A program made the position numbers and the translations under genes. A stretch of 64,000 nucleotides of DNA from positions 124,001 to 188,000 of the forward strand of contig RAZB01000002.1 of the NCBI GenBank assembly GCA_003612515.1. The letters run 5' to 3'. The notes below the pieces were generated by a model that was not told the origin of the DNA, ran no database searches, and saw nothing but the letters and a program-made list of their open reading frames with translations. Position 1 is the first letter of the stretch. Every line of letters starts with the position of its first letter. This document shows, in pieces, positions 1 to 8,504 of this stretch. Origin of the DNA: a bacterium D16-34 (lineage in GTDB: Bacteria; Actinomycetota; Coriobacteriia; Coriobacteriales; Eggerthellaceae).

Positions 1-552
1 GAAGGATTAGTGTTGTCAGTATCTCCTGAGCCAGGTACGCGTGCACTTTCTACTGATGCGATAACACTTACAATTGCCGAGCCCTTTACCGTTCCTGATG
101 TCATTGGTAAGACGGTTTCTGAGGCCACACAAGAACTTGAGGTGGATGGCTATATGGTAGCTACCACGTATACCTATGATGACAGCGTTGAAGACGGTAC
201 GGTTCTCAGCACTGATCCTGAGGCGCAAACAAAGCTAGCTTCTGGCGAAACCGTAACTATCAATGTTTCGAAATCTCGAGCAATTGAGCTTGAACAGCAA
301 ACGCAATCTTTGCTTGAAGGTTTAGCTGCAAGTGGAGAGCCTTTGATGGTTGATTCAGCAAACTATATCGTGCTATCTGTTAATGCGGTAACCTATGAGG
401 GCAATAACGCTACATCATTTGTTATTACTGGCAAATTGACCTACACGGCGCCTGACGGTGAGACGATTACTGGTGATCCACGCACGATTACCGGGTATAT
501 CACCTGGACTGATGACAATTACATTGAAACCATCTCAGCTACGCAAAACTAA
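1..552 (+). CDS. PASTA-domain protein, C-terminal part (5' end outside window)
   Basis: The frame is open from base 1 and ends at a TAA at 550-552, so the gene starts upstream. The visible part holds the end of one PASTA repeat (SPEPGTRALS followed by VTL-like residues) and one complete repeat of about 65 residues (FTVPDVIGKT to TINVSK). About 90 further residues without a recognised domain follow. PASTA repeats bind muropeptides and lie outside the membrane at the C-terminus of Ser/Thr kinases of the PknB/StkP type or of penicillin-binding proteins. Which of these it is cannot be decided from the fragment; a kinase is my guess. recO follows 8 bases downstream and may be cotranscribed. Confidence 0.85.
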   Translation, partial: EGLVLSVSPEPGTRALSTDAITLTIAEPFTVPDVIGKTVSEATQELEVDGYMVATTYTYDDSVEDGTVLSTDPEAQTKLASGETVTINVSKSRAIELEQQTQSLLEGLAASGEPLMVDSANYIVLSVNAVTYEGNNATSFVITGKLTYTAPDGETITGDPRTITGYITWTDDNYIETISATQN

Positions 553-560
553 GGATATTT

Positions 561-1334
561 GTGTCGTCGCCAACATATAGCTGTCGAGGCATCGTCTTAA
601 AGAAAACTAAATTAGGCGAAAGCGATTTGATTCTCACCTTTTTGCTCGAAAACGGAGCGCAATTGCAAGCGGTGGCTAAGGGTGCGCGAAAACCAGGGGC
701 TTTTGCTGCGCGCCTTGAACTCTACTCATGCGTTGACATGCTGATAGTTTCTGGCAAAAGCCTTGATATTGTCAAAGAAGTTCGAATTGTTGAAAGCAAC
801 GAATCGGTGCGAAGTTCTTTAGAGCGCGCAACGTGTGCCTCGGTTATGGCTGAATTACTAGAAAAAGTAACTCATGTTGGGCTTGAGCATGATCGTCTCT
901 TTGCGTTGTCTAAAAAGGCATTTGAAACGCTTGGCAGGGTAGATGTCACGCAAGTGCTTGCTATTATGAATGCTCATATACTAAAGACCTTAGCTCTCAT
1001 TGGTTTTAAACCCACATTTGATGTTTGCGTCATGTGTGGAGAGGCACAATTTGTAGAAGATGTGCCTTTGCCGCATTCAATGAACCTTGCCATTTTTGAG
1101 GGAGGGGTGGTCTGTAATACTTGTGCGGGCGAAGTTGAGAGCGTTTTTGTTCCAACTTCAACAATTCGTTGGTGTCACTTTCTGCTTATGACAACGTTCA
1201 AAAAAATTATTGAATCACCAATTGATCGGGATCAGGCAATGAGTGTTGCACGAGTATGTCAGAGCTGGATCCTTGCTCATGTGGGCATCAAATTAAAGTC
1301 GCTCAACTTTTTGTTTACTGCAAATATCTTTTGA
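561..1334 (+). CDS. recO: DNA repair protein RecO
   Basis: This 257-residue protein has the usual RecO length and order: an N-terminal OB-fold that begins with the typical RGIVLKKTKLGESDLIL pattern, then a helical domain containing a four-cysteine zinc site (CVMC and CNTC about 35 residues apart). RecO loads RecA onto SSB-coated single-stranded DNA together with RecR in the RecFOR pathway. The start is a GTG at 561 just after the stop of the PASTA gene, so the two are probably one transcript. The gene sits apart from recA (17.9 kb), as is normal for recO. Confidence 0.93.
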   Translation: MSSPTYSCRGIVLKKTKLGESDLILTFLLENGAQLQAVAKGARKPGAFAARLELYSCVDMLIVSGKSLDIVKEVRIVESNESVRSSLERATCASVMAELLEKVTHVGLEHDRLFALSKKAFETLGRVDVTQVLAIMNAHILKTLALIGFKPTFDVCVMCGEAQFVEDVPLPHSMNLAIFEGGVVCNTCAGEVESVFVPTSTIRWCHFLLMTTFKKIIESPIDRDQAMSVARVCQSWILAHVGIKLKSLNFLFTANIF

Positions 1335-1365
1335 TTGTCATAGATTTGATAATCTGACGAGTTTC

Positions 1366-1371
1366 TATAAT
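1366..1371 (+). promoter_or_regulatory. Possible -10 element (TATAAT) for the TSCPD gene
   Basis: A perfect TATAAT lies 24 bases before the start codon of the TSCPD gene in the short gap after recO. No good -35 hexamer stands at 16-18 bases; TTGATA at 1346 is only 14 bases away. The element is therefore uncertain. Confidence 0.35.
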
Positions 1372-1394
1372 CGTGCTTTTGAGAGGAGACAGGT

Positions 1395-1643
1395 ATGCAC
1401 ACGTATAAGACAAAAGGTGTATGTTCACGCTCGATTACGGTGGATGTAGCTGACGATGTCATTACGCATATCTCGTTTGTTGGCGGATGCGACGGAAATT
1501 TAAAAGCAATTTCTAAGCTGTGTGTGGGCAAAAACGTCGATGAGGTTGTTGAGCTTTTGGCGGGTAATACGTGCGGATCGAAGCAGACGTCATGCGCAGA
1601 TCAGCTGACCTATGCATTAAGAGAAGCGCAGGCACAAGCTTAA
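1395..1643 (+). CDS. TSCPD domain protein
   Basis: This 82-residue protein matches the stand-alone TSCPD family (TIGR03905 type) over its whole length. The hallmark motif is present as TSCAD near residue 64, with conserved cysteines at CDG and NTCGSK. The same fold closes the C-terminus of the B12-dependent ribonucleotide reductase NrdJ, where the cysteines suggest metal or thiol chemistry. The function of the free-standing form is not established. The start ATG has a GAGAGGAG-like ribosome binding site 5 to 12 bases upstream. It appears to be transcribed alone or with recO. Confidence 0.85.
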   Translation: MHTYKTKGVCSRSITVDVADDVITHISFVGGCDGNLKAISKLCVGKNVDEVVELLAGNTCGSKQTSCADQLTYALREAQAQA

Positions 1644-1671
1644 ATGTTACTTTTTGAGTAGCTTGTTAATT

Positions 1672-1712
1672 AAGCTTGCATGCTTGGTAAGTCTTTAGGA
1701 CAAGCTGGCATG
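1672..1712 (+). repeat. Direct repeat pair, possible response-regulator site
   Basis: AAGCTTGCATG at 1672-1682 and AAGCTGGCATG at 1702-1712 differ at one base and are exactly 30 bp apart, about three helical turns. They lie in the 195-base gap upstream of the VanR-like gene. OmpR-family regulators bind such direct repeats, so autoregulation is a reasonable guess but no more than that. Confidence 0.4.
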
Positions 1713-1838
1713 TGAGTATAGTTAACGCTCTCGCTGCTTATGATTTCCTTAAAGGCTTATGCAAACACCACTAATCCTTGAATTGATAGGTACAATGGTT
1801 TTATTTGTTTTGAGTTTGCGTTACTTGAGGAGAGAGCC

Positions 1839-2531
1839 GTGGAATCGTTAGGGCACATTGCCGTTTGCGATGATGATCAAGCAATAGCAAATTTAGTAAG
1901 TCAACTCATTTCCGAGAATGGTTGGGAAGTTTCAACTTTTTATCTTGCAAAAGATTTGCTTGAAGCTTCTAAGCATCAATCCTTTGATCTGGTGTTATTG
2001 GATATTATGATGCCTGGAATTGATGGTTTTGAATGCTGTAGGCAACTTCGCAAACGCTCAGATGTGCCCATTGTCTTTTTGAGTGCAAAAGATGAAGAGG
2101 TAGATAAAGTCGTTGGCTTTGAACTCGGTGCAGATGACTACATTGTAAAGCCCTTCAAGCCGCGTGAATTAATTGCGCGTGTCAAAGCGCGTCTGCGCAG
2201 AAAAGCCATACCTGAGGTAGATTCCTCAAACCAACCACTTGAGGTTTTGGGAATTGTGCTGGATAGGCGAGCGCATACCATAACACTTTTTGATCAACCG
2301 GTTTCGTTAACGCCTATAGAATTCGATATTCTCGCGAGCCTCATGGAAGAAAGCGGCAAGCCTGTTGCTTCAAATATGTTATATGAGCAAGTATGGAAAG
2401 AACCCGCTAATGCGCAAAGCAACAATACGGTGATGGTTCATATTCGCCATATAAGACAAAAGCTTGCAGCAATTGATTCGTCTCAAGAGTATATAGAAAC
2501 AGTCTGGGGAGTTGGCTATAAGCTTGGTTAG
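1839..2531 (+). CDS. VanR-like response regulator (OmpR family)
   Basis: This 230-residue protein has a receiver domain (acidic pocket D11-D12, phosphoacceptor D55, conserved K104) followed by an OmpR-type winged helix. The linker and DNA-binding part carry the signatures VDKVVGFELGADDYIVKPF and NNTVMVHIRHIRQK, then ETVWGVGYK, which closely resemble VanR of glycopeptide-resistant bacteria as I recall it. The GTG start at 1839 is preceded by GAGGAGAG. The gene is followed after 10 bases by its sensor kinase. No vanH, vanA/B ligase or vanX is nearby, so the target genes lie elsewhere. A VanW-domain protein and a D,D-carboxypeptidase occur about 48-53 kb further on. Confidence 0.9.
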   Translation: MESLGHIAVCDDDQAIANLVSQLISENGWEVSTFYLAKDLLEASKHQSFDLVLLDIMMPGIDGFECCRQLRKRSDVPIVFLSAKDEEVDKVVGFELGADDYIVKPFKPRELIARVKARLRRKAIPEVDSSNQPLEVLGIVLDRRAHTITLFDQPVSLTPIEFDILASLMEESGKPVASNMLYEQVWKEPANAQSNNTVMVHIRHIRQKLAAIDSSQEYIETVWGVGYKLG

Positions 2532-2541
2532 GTAAACCTTT

Positions 2542-3705
2542 GTGGATAATGACGTTTTAGACCCAATTCGAAAACAGCAAACAGCAAAGCTCTCGCGTTC
2601 CATTCTTTGGCGAACGCTTATAGCCGTTTGTTCGTTTTCTGCAATTTATGTTGCACTGGTCTGCATATACATGTCGTTTTTCTCATCGATTATCTGGCGA
2701 ATTGCATATGCGATATCGGGAAACGTCTATATTGTTGCTGAGTTTATTCAAGTTGTCTGTTATGTGTTGCTGGCAGTGGGGTATGTAGTAGGCATTGCGA
2801 TCATTATTCGCGGTGGCATCAATCATGCACTGTCTTGTTTTGATCTTTTGCTTGGTTCGGTGATCGAAATTGTCTCACATGACCAAACACAGCCAGCACT
2901 CCCAAAAGAAATGGAAGAAACCGCTGCTGTTTTATCTATGGTAAAAGCTGAAGCAGATCATAACGCCCGCGTGGCACAAGCTGCTGAGCAGCGCAAAGAT
3001 GAACTGGTAATTTATCTGGCGCATGATCTAAAAACACCACTAACTTCAATAATTGGCTATTTGACGCTTTTGGAAGAATCTCCAGACTTGCCTTGCGAAG
3101 TTCGAGCGCGATATGTTGGAATCACCCTGGAAAAAGCCTATAGGCTCGAATCGCTTCTTTCGGAGTTTTTTGAGATTACCAGATATAACATCCAGACTAT
3201 TCCGCTCAGTCGTTCTGTGTTTGATGGTGTTCTATTTGTCAATCAAGTACTTGATGGGCTATATCCACTCGCAGAAGAAAATGATGTTGAATTTTGCTAT
3301 GTCGGTCCAGATGAGTTGCAAGTTAGCGCAGACGCTTCGCAAGTTGCTCGTGCATTAAATAACGTAGTAAAGAATGCCGTAATCTATGCGCAAGCACAAA
3401 GCGAAATTGTGATTACTACATCATGTGTGCTTGATGAAAACAATATAACGTGGTGGCAGATGACCGTGCAAAACCAAGGTCATGAGATTGCCCCTGAACA
3501 CATCGAGCATATTTTTGAACGTTTCTATAGGGGAGATGAGGCGCGCAGTTCGGTTGGATCAAGTGGATCCGGGCTTGGTCTTGCCATTGCTAAAGAAATT
3601 GTGCAAGCGCATGGGGGAGATATCTGTGCAGCATCTGAAGCGGGTCTTACCACTTTTACGCTCTGGATTCCCCAAGAAGTACTCAAAGATTCACAAGCAC
3701 ACTAA
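2542..3705 (+). CDS. VanS-like sensor histidine kinase
   Basis: This 387-residue kinase has two membrane segments (about residues 25-47 and 66-90) with only a short loop between them, then a linker, the dimerisation/phosphoacceptor domain with H161 in the H-box YLAHDLKTPLTSIIGYL, and a HATPase domain with N-box NNVVKNA and G-box GSGLGLAIAKEIV. The H-box region and the stretch EFFEITRYNIQTI closely recall VanS. The very short extracytoplasmic loop suggests that the signal is sensed in or near the membrane. The start is GTG at 2542. It forms an operon with the VanR-like gene upstream. Confidence 0.9.
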   Translation: MDNDVLDPIRKQQTAKLSRSILWRTLIAVCSFSAIYVALVCIYMSFFSSIIWRIAYAISGNVYIVAEFIQVVCYVLLAVGYVVGIAIIIRGGINHALSCFDLLLGSVIEIVSHDQTQPALPKEMEETAAVLSMVKAEADHNARVAQAAEQRKDELVIYLAHDLKTPLTSIIGYLTLLEESPDLPCEVRARYVGITLEKAYRLESLLSEFFEITRYNIQTIPLSRSVFDGVLFVNQVLDGLYPLAEENDVEFCYVGPDELQVSADASQVARALNNVVKNAVIYAQAQSEIVITTSCVLDENNITWWQMTVQNQGHEIAPEHIEHIFERFYRGDEARSSVGSSGSGLGLAIAKEIVQAHGGDICAASEAGLTTFTLWIPQEVLKDSQAH

Positions 3706-3888
3706 CGCTCATATGGATCTCACCATACCTTACGCGTGCTATTTATGGTTAAAGTATGTCTGCCTACAGGGTAGCTCTTGCTTGTGATGGGGATTGTCTA
3801 TAGAATGAACAGGCTGTTCATTTACGGCATACGTTTTACTTGGTGAGTACGTCACCACATGCTTACTCAGTAAGACGCATAATTGAGA

Positions 3889-3945
3889 TGAGTTTCATGC
3901 TCTAGAAACTCAAAGGTAGGCAAGGAAACTTGCATGAAAGGTGGA
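3889..3945 (+). promoter_or_regulatory. rpsO leader hairpins, candidate S15 autoregulatory element
   Basis: An 8-bp perfect stem (TGAGTTTC 3889-3896 with GAAACTCA 3905-3912) is followed by a second hairpin, GCAAG-GAAA-CTTGC (3920-3933), with a GNRA tetraloop. That hairpin ends 6 bases before the AGGTGG ribosome binding site (3939-3944). Loop bases CATGC (3896-3900) can instead pair with GCATG (3932-3936), which would form a pseudoknot next to the ribosome binding site. S15 represses its own mRNA through diverse leaders of this kind in many bacteria. No sequence match to a known leader class is claimed. Confidence 0.5.
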
Positions 3946-3949
3946 AAAA

Positions 3950-4237
3950 ATGGCAGATAAGCTCAGCATCACTCCAGAACGTACGGCTGAATTGGTTAAA
4001 GAGTTTGGCAAGAACGAGCACGACTCTGGTAGTCCGGAAGTTCAGGTTGCAATTCTTTCAGAGCGCATTCGCAATCTGACTGAGCACTTGAAGGTTCATA
4101 AGAAGGACAATCATACCCGCCGTGGTTTGATGATGCTCATTGGTAAGCGTCGTGGTCTTTTGAAATATATCAAGAATCGTGACATTGACGAGTATCGTGA
4201 ACTTATCAAGAAACTTGGTATTCGCGATAACATCTAA
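3950..4237 (+). CDS. rpsO: 30S ribosomal protein S15
   Basis: This 95-residue protein is a clear S15, slightly longer than the usual 89 through its N-terminus. The family core is present: [29 protein letters not shown] and [14 protein letters not shown]15 binds the central domain of 16S rRNA early in small-subunit assembly. I chose the ATG at 3950 because AGGTGG stands at the right distance and covers the upstream in-frame GTG at 3941. It is followed by a strong terminator and then pnp, the classic rpsO-pnp order. Confidence 0.97.
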   Translation: MADKLSITPERTAELVKEFGKNEHDSGSPEVQVAILSERIRNLTEHLKVHKKDNHTRRGLMMLIGKRRGLLKYIKNRDIDEYRELIKKLGIRDNI

Positions 4238-4242
4238 GTTAC

Positions 4243-4267
4243 AAAAGCCCGCGCATGCGGGCTTTTT
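4243..4267 (+). terminator. Rho-independent terminator after rpsO
   Basis: AAAAGCCCGC and GCGGGCTTTT pair over 10 bp around a GCAT loop and end in a T run. It stands 6 bases after the rpsO stop, so rpsO can be transcribed separately from pnp. Confidence 0.9.
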
Positions 4268-4460
4268 CGCATTAACGCCCATCATGACTTGTAGGACTTC
4301 TTAAGGATCTCTTTGTAGAACTTTTGCGAGTTGTTGTAGGTAGGGTGTTTTTGCATGACATAAACGGTCGAAAGCACAAGGGTGGTTTTGCTCGTGGCGA
4401 TGTCGCCGAAGTAGTATTGGGTGCACTAATGCATCCGAGATGGAAGAGAAAGAAAGAATT

Positions 4461-6656
4461 ATGGAAAAAATTGTCGAATCCTTTGAGTTGTATGGCAAAC
4501 AGTATCGCCTTGAAACTGGTGAGCTCGCCAAACAAGCAACAGGAGCTGTTGTGGTAACTCAAGGAGATACGACCGTCTTGGTAACTGCTGTTATCTCAAA
4601 AGAAGAGCGTGATTATGACTTCTTCCCGCTGACAGTAGACTTTATCGAGAAAATGTATGCGGTTGGTCGCATTCCTGGCGGATATCTCAAGCGTGAGGCT
4701 CGTCCTTCTGAAAAGGGAACGCTGACTGCTCGCATGATTGACCGTCCCATTCGTCCTGGTTTTATAGATGGATTCAAGCGCGAAGTGCATATTGTTGCCA
4801 CAACGCTTGTTGTTGATTCGGTTAATCCGCCAGACACCATTTGTGTTGCGGGCGCATCTGCGGCCTTGATGTTGGGTGCAGCACCCTTTGATGGTCCGGC
4901 TGCCTGTGTGCGTATCGCTCGCGACAAAGATACTCATGAGTTTATTGTTAATCCTACATTTGAAGAGCAGGAAAACTCTGATCTTGAATTAACTATTGCT
5001 GGTACTGCTGACTATATTTCAATGGTTGAAGCGGGCGCAGATGAAATCCCAGAAGACGTCATGCTTGAAGCTATGACGTTTGGTCAGGAAGCAATTTCAG
5101 CATTCTGCGAAGCTCAACAACGCTTTATTGATCGCTGCAACGTTGAGCCGCGCGAGTGGCCAGTGCATGTGGCTGATGATTCAATTAAACAGCGCATCGA
5201 GCCATACTTTGACCAGATGAGCGATTGCTTGCATGATGCAGATAAGCTTTCTCGCATGCAAAACGTTGAAGATTTGAAAGCTCGCATTATCGAGACTGAG
5301 TTTAGCGAAGAAGAGCGTGATGCTTGGAAAGCAGATATCGCTGCTGAGCTTAAGAGCCTTGAGAAAAAAGCTATGCGTGCAATGGTTATCTCAACAGGCG
5401 AGCGTGCTGATGGTCGTCGTCCTGACGAAATTCGTCCGCTCTATATCGTTCCAGGATATCTTCCGCGCGTTCATGGATCTGGCCTTTTCCAGCGCGGTCA
5501 AACGCAAGCACTTTCCATTTGCACTCTGGGTATGCTCAATGAATGGCAACGCCTTGATACCATTGATCCGGTAGAAGGCAAGCGCTACATGCATCAATAC
5601 AATTTCCCGCCTTATTCAACTGGTGAGGTAGGACGTATGGGTGCACCGAAGCGTCGCGAGATTGGTCATGGTGCGTTGGCTGAGCGTGCGCTTTTGCCTG
5701 TGCTTCCTGATGAAGATGAGTTCCCTTACTCAATTCGCGTTGTTAGTGAGATTTTGGAGTCGAATGGCTCATCATCCATGGCTTCAACGTGCGGATCAAC
5801 ACTTTCGCTGATGGATGCTGGTGTGCCTATTAAGGCGCCGGTTTCAGGTATTGCTATGGGACTTATCAAAGAAGGTGACGACGTAGTCATCCTCTCTGAT
5901 ATCCAAGGAATTGAAGACTTCTTGGGTGATATGGACTTTAAAGTATGCGGAACTGAAAAAGGTATCACCGCTCTTCAGATGGACAATAAGGCGAAAGGTC
6001 TTTCTGTTGACATCTTAGCTCGCGCCCTTTCGCAAGCTAAAGAAGGACGCGCGTACATTCTCAATGCCATGCTCGAGGCTATCCCTGAGCCTCGTGCCGA
6101 GCTTTCAGCGTATGCTCCGCGCATCGAGACAATTCATATTCCCGTTGATAAGATCCGCGACGTTATCGGTTCTGGCGGTAAAGTTGTTCGTGGTATCCAA
6201 GAAGAGACTGGTGCTCAAATTGAAATCCAAGAAGATGGCACCATTCATATTGCAGCTGTTGACGGCTTAGCTGGTGATGCCGCTCGAGCAATGATTTTAG
6301 GCATTGTTAAAGAGCCTGAAGTTGGCGAAGAGTTTGATGGCGAAGTTGTTGGTATCAAAGACTTTGGTGCGTTTGTAAAATTGACGCCTTCAAAAGATGG
6401 TTTGTTGCATATTTCTCGTGTTGCTAATGGTCGTGTAGGCAAAGTTGAAGACGTATTAAACGTTGGCGATGTTGTCAAAGTTAAAGTAATTGATGTTGAT
6501 GCGAATTCTGGCAAGATTTCGCTCGATCGTCTTGACAAACCTGATGCTCCTGCGGCGCCATCTAAAGATGCGCACGAAAAGCACGATGGTGCTGATTCAG
6601 ATAAGCGTCCTGGCCGATCTAATCGCACACCACGACGTCATCATGAATCGAAGTAA
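4461..6656 (+). CDS. pnp: Polyribonucleotide nucleotidyltransferase (PNPase)
   Basis: This phosphorolytic 3'-5' exoribonuclease is about 731 residues. Two RNase PH domains (about 10-140 and 310-540), the helical linker, a KH domain with the GSGG loop near residue 570 and a C-terminal S1 domain (about 624-690) are all present. The acidic active-site segment DFLGDMDFK is intact. The last 40 residues are a basic, low-complexity tail. An in-frame ATG at 4440 is an alternative start; I prefer 4461, where the conserved MEKIVESFELYG begins and a GAGAAAGAAAG stretch precedes it. The 193-base leader contains a GGCGA-TG-TCGCC hairpin; leader-mediated self-control is known for pnp elsewhere. Confidence 0.95.
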   Translation: MEKIVESFELYGKQYRLETGELAKQATGAVVVTQGDTTVLVTAVISKEERDYDFFPLTVDFIEKMYAVGRIPGGYLKREARPSEKGTLTARMIDRPIRPGFIDGFKREVHIVATTLVVDSVNPPDTICVAGASAALMLGAAPFDGPAACVRIARDKDTHEFIVNPTFEEQENSDLELTIAGTADYISMVEAGADEIPEDVMLEAMTFGQEAISAFCEAQQRFIDRCNVEPREWPVHVADDSIKQRIEPYFDQMSDCLHDADKLSRMQNVEDLKARIIETEFSEEERDAWKADIAAELKSLEKKAMRAMVISTGERADGRRPDEIRPLYIVPGYLPRVHGSGLFQRGQTQALSICTLGMLNEWQRLDTIDPVEGKRYMHQYNFPPYSTGEVGRMGAPKRREIGHGALAERALLPVLPDEDEFPYSIRVVSEILESNGSSSMASTCGSTLSLMDAGVPIKAPVSGIAMGLIKEGDDVVILSDIQGIEDFLGDMDFKVCGTEKGITALQMDNKAKGLSVDILARALSQAKEGRAYILNAMLEAIPEPRAELSAYAPRIETIHIPVDKIRDVIGSGGKVVRGIQEETGAQIEIQEDGTIHIAAVDGLAGDAARAMILGIVKEPEVGEEFDGEVVGIKDFGAFVKLTPSKDGLLHISRVANGRVGKVEDVLNVGDVVKVKVIDVDANSGKISLDRLDKPDAPAAPSKDAHEKHDGADSDKRPGRSNRTPRRHHESK

Positions 6657-6679
6657 TCAAAAGTTTTAGCAAGCTTGTG

Positions 6680-6707
6680 AAAAGCCGCTTTCTATAAAGC
6701 GGCTTTT
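6680..6707 (+). terminator. Rho-independent terminator after pnp
   Basis: AAAAGCCGCTT pairs with AAGCGGCTTTT around a short loop and is followed by CG rather than a long T run. It lies between pnp and dapB, whose ribosome binding site follows 12 bases later, so some read-through into dapB is likely. Confidence 0.75.
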
Positions 6708-6728
6708 CGTGTACGAAAAGAGGTTGAT

Positions 6729-7502
6729 ATGATTTCTGTTGCTGTGGCTGGATGTGCTGGCCGTATGGGTCAAACGGTGGTTGAAGCGGTAAATAATGCG
6801 CCCGACATGGACGTTGTGTGCGGCATTGATCCACATGCTCAAGATAAATCTTTCGACTTTCCGGTATATTGCAGCGTACAAGACGCCATTGATCATGCAG
6901 ACTTTGATGTCTTAGTTGATTTCACACGTCCTAATGTTGTTGCTGACAATTTAGCAATAGCTTTGCCTGCTGGCGTAGATTGTGTTGTTGGTACGACAGG
7001 CTTATCTCATGAAACGCTTGAGCAGTTGGCATCGTCGGCCATGTCGGGAACGTGCTTGTTTTATGCACCAAATTTCACAACTGGTGCGGTTTTGATGATG
7101 GAGTTCGCCAAAGCTGCTGCTCCGTATTTCCCTGAAGCTGAAGTTATTGAATATCACCATGCTAAAAAGCTTGATGCGCCTTCAGGCACTGCCGTTCGTA
7201 CAGCGCAGATCATCTCTGAGGCCCGCGACGGACGTTTAAGTGAGGCACCTGGCAAAGAGACTGAAATTGAGGGTGCAGAAGGTGCTCGTGGCGCGCTTGT
7301 TGATGGTGTTCCGGTTCATTCGGTTCGCACAATGGGCTACGTGGCAAGCCAAGAGGTAATTTTTGGCTCATTTGGTCAGACACTTACTATTCGCCATGAC
7401 TCATGGGATAGGAATTCCTATATGCCAGGCGTGTTGTTAGGTATCCGTTCGGTTGCCGATCGTGAGGGTCTGGTTGTCGGTTTAGAGAACTTCATGGCTT
7501 AG
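6729..7502 (+). CDS. dapB: 4-hydroxy-tetrahydrodipicolinate reductase
   Basis: This 257-residue enzyme reduces 4-hydroxy-tetrahydrodipicolinate to tetrahydrodipicolinate with NAD(P)H in the lysine/diaminopimelate pathway. It has the nucleotide-binding loop GCAGRMGQ at residues 8-15 and the family signature EYHHAKKLDAPSGTA near residue 140, which includes the catalytic histidine and lysine. The start ATG is preceded by AAAAGAGG. dapA follows 75 bases downstream, in the unusual order dapB-dapA. The product feeds both lysine and peptidoglycan cross-link synthesis. Confidence 0.96.
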   Translation: MISVAVAGCAGRMGQTVVEAVNNAPDMDVVCGIDPHAQDKSFDFPVYCSVQDAIDHADFDVLVDFTRPNVVADNLAIALPAGVDCVVGTTGLSHETLEQLASSAMSGTCLFYAPNFTTGAVLMMEFAKAAAPYFPEAEVIEYHHAKKLDAPSGTAVRTAQIISEARDGRLSEAPGKETEIEGAEGARGALVDGVPVHSVRTMGYVASQEVIFGSFGQTLTIRHDSWDRNSYMPGVLLGIRSVADREGLVVGLENFMA

Positions 7503-7577
7503 TATTTAGTTGCATGGCATAATAAGCATGTCTGTACTATTCAGGCGTGTCTTTGAGTATTTAGGTAAGGAGCGAAC

Positions 7578-8468
7578 ATGACGCAACCGATTTTTGGTCG
7601 CATGATCCCTGCAATGGTAACGCCGTTTGACGAGAATCGTGATTTGGATCTTGATCGAGCTGCACAGCTGGCCATTCGTTTGGTGGACGGTGGCGCTGAT
7701 TCGCTCATTATAAATGGAACCACTGGTGAAAGCCCCACGGTGTTTTACCCGCAAAAGATGGATTTGTTCCGAACTGTTGTTGAGGCTGTTGGCGGACGTG
7801 TTCCAATCATTGCGAATGCCGGTGATAATTGCACAGCCGACACGGTAGACTTTGTTCAAGATGTTGCAAAGCTGGGTGTTGATGGCATTATGTGTGTAGT
7901 TCCTTATTACAACAAACCACCGCAAGAGGGAATGTATCAGCATTTTGCCGCTATTGCAAAGTCCGTTGACCTCCCAATTATTCTCTATAACATTCCTGGT
8001 CGTTGTGTAGTAAACATGACAGCCGACACGACGCTTCGCTTAGCGCATGAGTTCGACAACATTGTGGCCATCAAAGAAGCATCTGGTAAGTTTGACCAGA
8101 TTGAGGCCATCATTGCTGATGCACCGAGCGGCTTTAGTGTTTATTCGGGAGACGACTCGGCTACCTATGACATCATGAAGCTTGGTGGTGTAGGTGTTAT
8201 TTCTACTATTGGAAACGTTGCACCAGCGCGCATGAAAGAGATTACCGATCTTTGTGCCGCAGGTGAGTGGGAGGCAGCAGCAGCTGCAAATCATCGACTG
8301 ATGCCTCTTATGGAAGGACTTTTTGAGACTTCCAACCCCATTTTGGTTAAAGAAGCTTTAAAACTGATCGGTTTCCCGGTGGGTGGCGTACGCTTGCCAC
8401 TTGTGGATGCAACGCCAGAGCAATCTGAGCGTTTAGCTTCGCTGATGCGTGAGGTTGGGGTGCTCTAA
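7578..8468 (+). CDS. dapA: 4-hydroxy-tetrahydrodipicolinate synthase
   Basis: This 296-residue TIM-barrel aldolase condenses pyruvate with aspartate semialdehyde. Family motifs are GTTGES near residue 47, the catalytic tyrosine in PYYNKPPQEG, LYNIPGR and the Schiff-base lysine in VAIKEASG near residue 165. The start ATG has TAAGGAG 7 bases upstream. It follows dapB with a 75-base gap that contains no obvious terminator, so a dapBA operon is likely. RNase J starts 36 bases after its stop. Confidence 0.96.
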   Translation: MTQPIFGRMIPAMVTPFDENRDLDLDRAAQLAIRLVDGGADSLIINGTTGESPTVFYPQKMDLFRTVVEAVGGRVPIIANAGDNCTADTVDFVQDVAKLGVDGIMCVVPYYNKPPQEGMYQHFAAIAKSVDLPIILYNIPGRCVVNMTADTTLRLAHEFDNIVAIKEASGKFDQIEAIIADAPSGFSVYSGDDSATYDIMKLGGVGVISTIGNVAPARMKEITDLCAAGEWEAAAAANHRLMPLMEGLFETSNPILVKEALKLIGFPVGGVRLPLVDATPEQSERLASLMREVGVL

Positions 8469-8504
8469 AGATTAATATCTGTTCGAAATTTAGATTGGAA
8501 AAGT

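Noticed and set aside
6619-6896. Minus-strand frames across the pnp-dapB junction
   Set aside because: They run through the pnp terminator and the start of dapB, and their translations look random.
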